Assembly: GCF_030406325.1 (NCBI RefSeq)
Contig: NZ_JAUEQY010000011.1
Span: forward strand, 62,001 to 126,000
Reading direction: 5' to 3'
DNA: 64,000 bases
DNA from: Actinomadura sp. DC4
GTDB taxonomy: Bacteria; Actinomycetota; Actinomycetes; Streptosporangiales; Streptosporangiaceae
The position numbers and the translations under genes are program-made. Numbering within the stretch: the stretch's first letter is position 1; each line of letters begins with the position of its first letter. Below are positions 30,001 through 64,000 of the stretch, piece after piece. Under the pieces are notes generated by a model. It saw only the letters and a program-made list of their open reading frames with translations, did not search any database and had not been told where the DNA came from.

Positions 30001-30121
30001 GTACGGGGGAGCCGAGCGTGAGCAGACGGAGAGCGGCGAACGCGAACGCGAGGCGTGGGCGCCTGAGGAGGAGGACGTCTGGGGTACCGACGAGGGCGGT
30101 TCGCCGGCCGTCATCGGATGA
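27035..30121 (+). CDS. Large AAWKG-like ESX substrate with Gln/Glu-rich coiled coil
   Basis: This 1028-aa protein starts at ATG 27035, behind TCCTGGAG. Residues about 1-400 are a folded, Trp/Tyr-rich domain. It includes a helical hairpin with AAAWRGQAAGVFW, which fits the WxG-like core of AAWKG/LXG-type ESX substrates. Residues about 410-705 are an uninterrupted coiled coil built from KQEEQQKKQEEQ-type units, with almost no hydrophobic residues. Residues about 735-850 are NPDGSVTTDFSDGS-type beta repeats (DGSTTTVNGDGTL, DGSTTTVNPQTG). The end is Gly/Met-rich (GGMPMGGGGMPMGG) and then charged. It may form a long fibre or stalk outside the cell. It is co-oriented with the ESX core and the giant gene downstream. 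Confidence 0.88.
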   Translation: MANDTGANSSGDDWWDAISKLTGYEPPKRENLFDPSLLGNNKIPLMKLEIDDYDVEPSDAELAAINDLGQWRMQNSGWRVQNTDFVVPFYSGDTSVGSVVTMRRARITLLGTTGSADAPGGGWNYGAQFTEHGSHLMGDNFAGWDSRPLARYSYGGGMALEALLNDPYSTWRFNWDDVQVADEFAVDLTGFDRVANAFDRAATFFHTSRTTIQGWEDELGSEAAAWRGQAAGVFWDIVHQLGVIYQNYSDTLPTTNGASQAGEDLRQVKTAVYNALSTLHGTWTTWVNSISSNPLRVLHDVLLEVTDDIWYNNITKVRTHFYYSEYSSYSENKVEYDGFRTGAHDKNNNVFGDLNSMDTWHAIGAEAVKRWQKGVDDKLGKAGHNALIDAHNSWVDVSKILQKLTTPSISLQSDYQADKAAAEQDKADAAAAAAAQHEKEMEDKAEKQREEDLAHQKEMEDKAEKQREEDLAHQKEMEDKAEKEQEEQKEHQKEMEDKAEKQQEEQEKKQEEQQKKQEEQYAQQQAQQQQQYQEQKKEQEEQEKKQEEQQKKQEEEAKQQYQEQMATQAALQKEQEKKQEEQEKKQEDLQQKQQDQAQKQYEEQQKHQEEQEKKQEEQQKKQEEQAQKQYAQQQQTQSDYQKQQQDQAEKQYQQQKKDQEAQEKKQEELQQKQQDQAEKQYEDQKQQQDQAEKQYQQQLSGGGGGNGSSQQQYEQQLQHQQDQFQHQLENLANNQMGSQTHVNPDGSVTTDFSDGSSTTFDPHTGQETLTLPDGSVSAHHIDSGHSFTNPDGSTTTVNGDGTLTTHFPDGSTTTVNPQTGMATTHEPDGQTITTNLGGGATLPHIPYTGNGAGSLYEPELHDLPYEGSLGSASLPGGAQIPGSVASPAGNYLPPGTYMDGTTTGGMPPAGTPTTGGMPMGGGGMPMGGMGGGMGGEKGGGGERVRQVYDDDEIVTTDGGSLGRRSRRAAEYERETAAGRRTPTAAGYDPYGGAEREQTESGEREREAWAPEEEDVWGTDEGGSPAVIG
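28334..29133 (+). repeat. Purine-rich repetitive tract encoding the coiled coil
   Basis: About 800 bp of near-repeats of GAG, CAG and AAG codons, almost free of T on the + strand. Units such as gaggagcaggagaagaag recur many times. It is a likely place for replication slippage and length variation. Confidence 0.85.
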
Positions 30122-30163
30122 CGGACCCGGCGGTCACGCGGTACGAGGGAGAGGGCAGCGGAG

Positions 30164-30646
30164 ATGGATCTGAACGAAGAGATGGACGCGCGTGTCGCCG
30201 AGGCGCGGGCGCGTCTCGAGTCGACCAAGGCCGCGGTGGCCCGGGCGCGAGCCGAGCTCGGTGAGGCGTCCACGACCGTACGGTCCAAGGACCGTTCCGT
30301 CGAGGTGACCGTCGGTCCGCAGGGCGAGCTGAAGCGGGTGAAGTTCCTCGACGAGAAGTTCCGGACGATGGAGCCGGCGCAGCTCTCGGCCGCCATCGTC
30401 GAGGCCGCGGGGAAGGGGCGGGCGGTGATGGCCCGGCGGGTCAAGGACACCTTCTCGGCGATCAGCTCGGCCGGCCGGGGCGGCGAGGACGTGCCCGGCT
30501 ACACCCCCGACTGGGAGCAGATCTTCGGGTCGGCGCTGAAGGCCGGCGGACGGGGCGGCCGGGCGGCCGCGCCACGTGAGACCAATCGCGGCCGGCCGGC
30601 CGCGAAACTGCACGACGAGATCGTGGAGGACGGTAACGATGTCTGA
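30164..30646 (+). CDS. YbaB/EbfC-like protein in the ESX locus
   Basis: This 160-aa protein starts at ATG 30164 behind GGGAGAGGGCAGCGGAG. An N-terminal helix of about 40 residues is followed by strands EVTVGPQGELKRVKFLDEKF and a helix ending in AIVEAAGKGRAVMARRV. This order matches the YbaB/EbfC nucleoid-associated fold, whose members often occur in ESX and toxin loci. The C-terminal 60 residues are basic, Gly/Arg-rich and disordered. It may bind DNA or act as an ESX-associated scaffold. Its stop codon overlaps the start of the next gene by 8 bases, so the two are probably translationally coupled. Confidence 0.78.
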   Translation: MDLNEEMDARVAEARARLESTKAAVARARAELGEASTTVRSKDRSVEVTVGPQGELKRVKFLDEKFRTMEPAQLSAAIVEAAGKGRAVMARRVKDTFSAISSAGRGGEDVPGYTPDWEQIFGSALKAGGRGGRAAAPRETNRGRPAAKLHDEIVEDGNDV

Positions 30647-31001
30647 GAAGTTCCGCGCCGACCCGGCCCGCGCCAACGCGGCCGTGGCCAAGATCGACGA
30701 TCTGAGCAAGCTGATCATCGGTTTCGGTGATCAATTCCTCGACAGCTTCGACAACGCCTCGGAGATCCTCGGCCACGACGAGTTCGGCCGTGCCGCCGGA
30801 CGCCAGCTCTTCAACCAGACGACGCAGATCCACGAAGGGGTCCTGGCGTTCGGCCAGGTCACCGACGCGGTTCCGCTCATGCTCAGGTCGCAGCAGGCGA
30901 AGGTCGGCAAGGCGCAGACGGACGCCATCGGCGCCATCAGTGAGTTCGGGGTGTACCAGGGTGAGGGGCTGCCGGGGAAGGGCGGCGTGCACGGCAAGTA
31001 G
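30639..31001 (+). CDS. Small helical WXG100-like ESX-locus protein
   Basis: This 120-aa protein starts at ATG 30639, inside the stop region of the YbaB-like gene (ATGTCTGA overlap); the open frame from 30576 is not needed. It is helical (FRADPARANAAVAKIDDLSK, then DSFDNASEILGHDEFGRAAG). Its size and DEFGRAAG-type middle resemble small ESX partner proteins that precede CpnT-like toxins. The giant toxin gene begins 16 bp after its stop. It is a good candidate for the WXG100 partner or export chaperone of the giant protein. Confidence 0.82.
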   Translation: MSEKFRADPARANAAVAKIDDLSKLIIGFGDQFLDSFDNASEILGHDEFGRAAGRQLFNQTTQIHEGVLAFGQVTDAVPLMLRSQQAKVGKAQTDAIGAISEFGVYQGEGLPGKGGVHGK

Positions 31002-31017
31002 ACGGGGGTGATCGATC

Positions 31018-64000
<32,983 letters not shown>

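Overview
The window is very GC-rich, tightly packed actinobacterial DNA with GTG and TTG starts and strong third-position GC bias. A filamentous actinomycete (Streptomyces, or Streptosporangiales such as Actinomadura relatives) is the best guess, inferred from gene content and base composition only.

Left part (1-18.3 kb). In order it holds: a secreted NlpC/P60-type cell-wall peptidase cut by the window edge; a small HTH membrane protein; a short-chain dehydrogenase; a monomeric NADP-isocitrate dehydrogenase; a TetR regulator; a ClC chloride channel with CBS domains; a B-lectin-repeat protein; a mycosin; a beta-helix/double-AAA protein; an ECF sigma factor; a DMT exporter head-to-head with a MarR gene; an AraC regulator; and an atypical SDR. 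Four copies of a TGGAAT-N4-ATTCCA type palindrome lie only at the SDR, icd and tetR promoters. They outline a small TetR regulon.

Central part (18.3-31 kb) is a type VII secretion (ESX) locus. EccC runs on the minus strand. Divergent from it are EccD, EccB, two WXG100-size proteins, a 151-aa protein, a 1028-aa AAWKG-like coiled-coil protein, a YbaB-like protein and a 120-aa helical protein. Mycosin and the EccA-like ATPase lie 8-11 kb away on the left. No EccE was recognised.

Right part (31,018 to the end) is one open reading frame. It starts with GTG, is tightly linked to the ESX genes, and runs off the window after 10,994 codons with no stop. I translated it line by line and found no in-frame stop. 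Its head is the WXG100-like domain of CpnT-type ESX toxins. A proline-rich linker and about 1,850 residues of helical stalk follow. The rest is a mosaic: seven copies of a zinc-metallopeptidase-like module (six with HExxH, one dead); seven copies of a helical module usually ending in a TPPHL-like motif; two copies of an unassigned 510-residue module; two further pairs of duplicated modules; a papain-like (glutamine deamidase type) domain; two phospholipase D domains with all HxK motifs; and an NlpC-like domain that has lost its cysteine. This giant multi-toxin ESX substrate of more than 1.1 MDa (calculated from length) is the main discovery candidate. The C-terminus and any immunity genes lie outside the window.

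No tRNA, rRNA, CRISPR array or insertion sequence was recognised.
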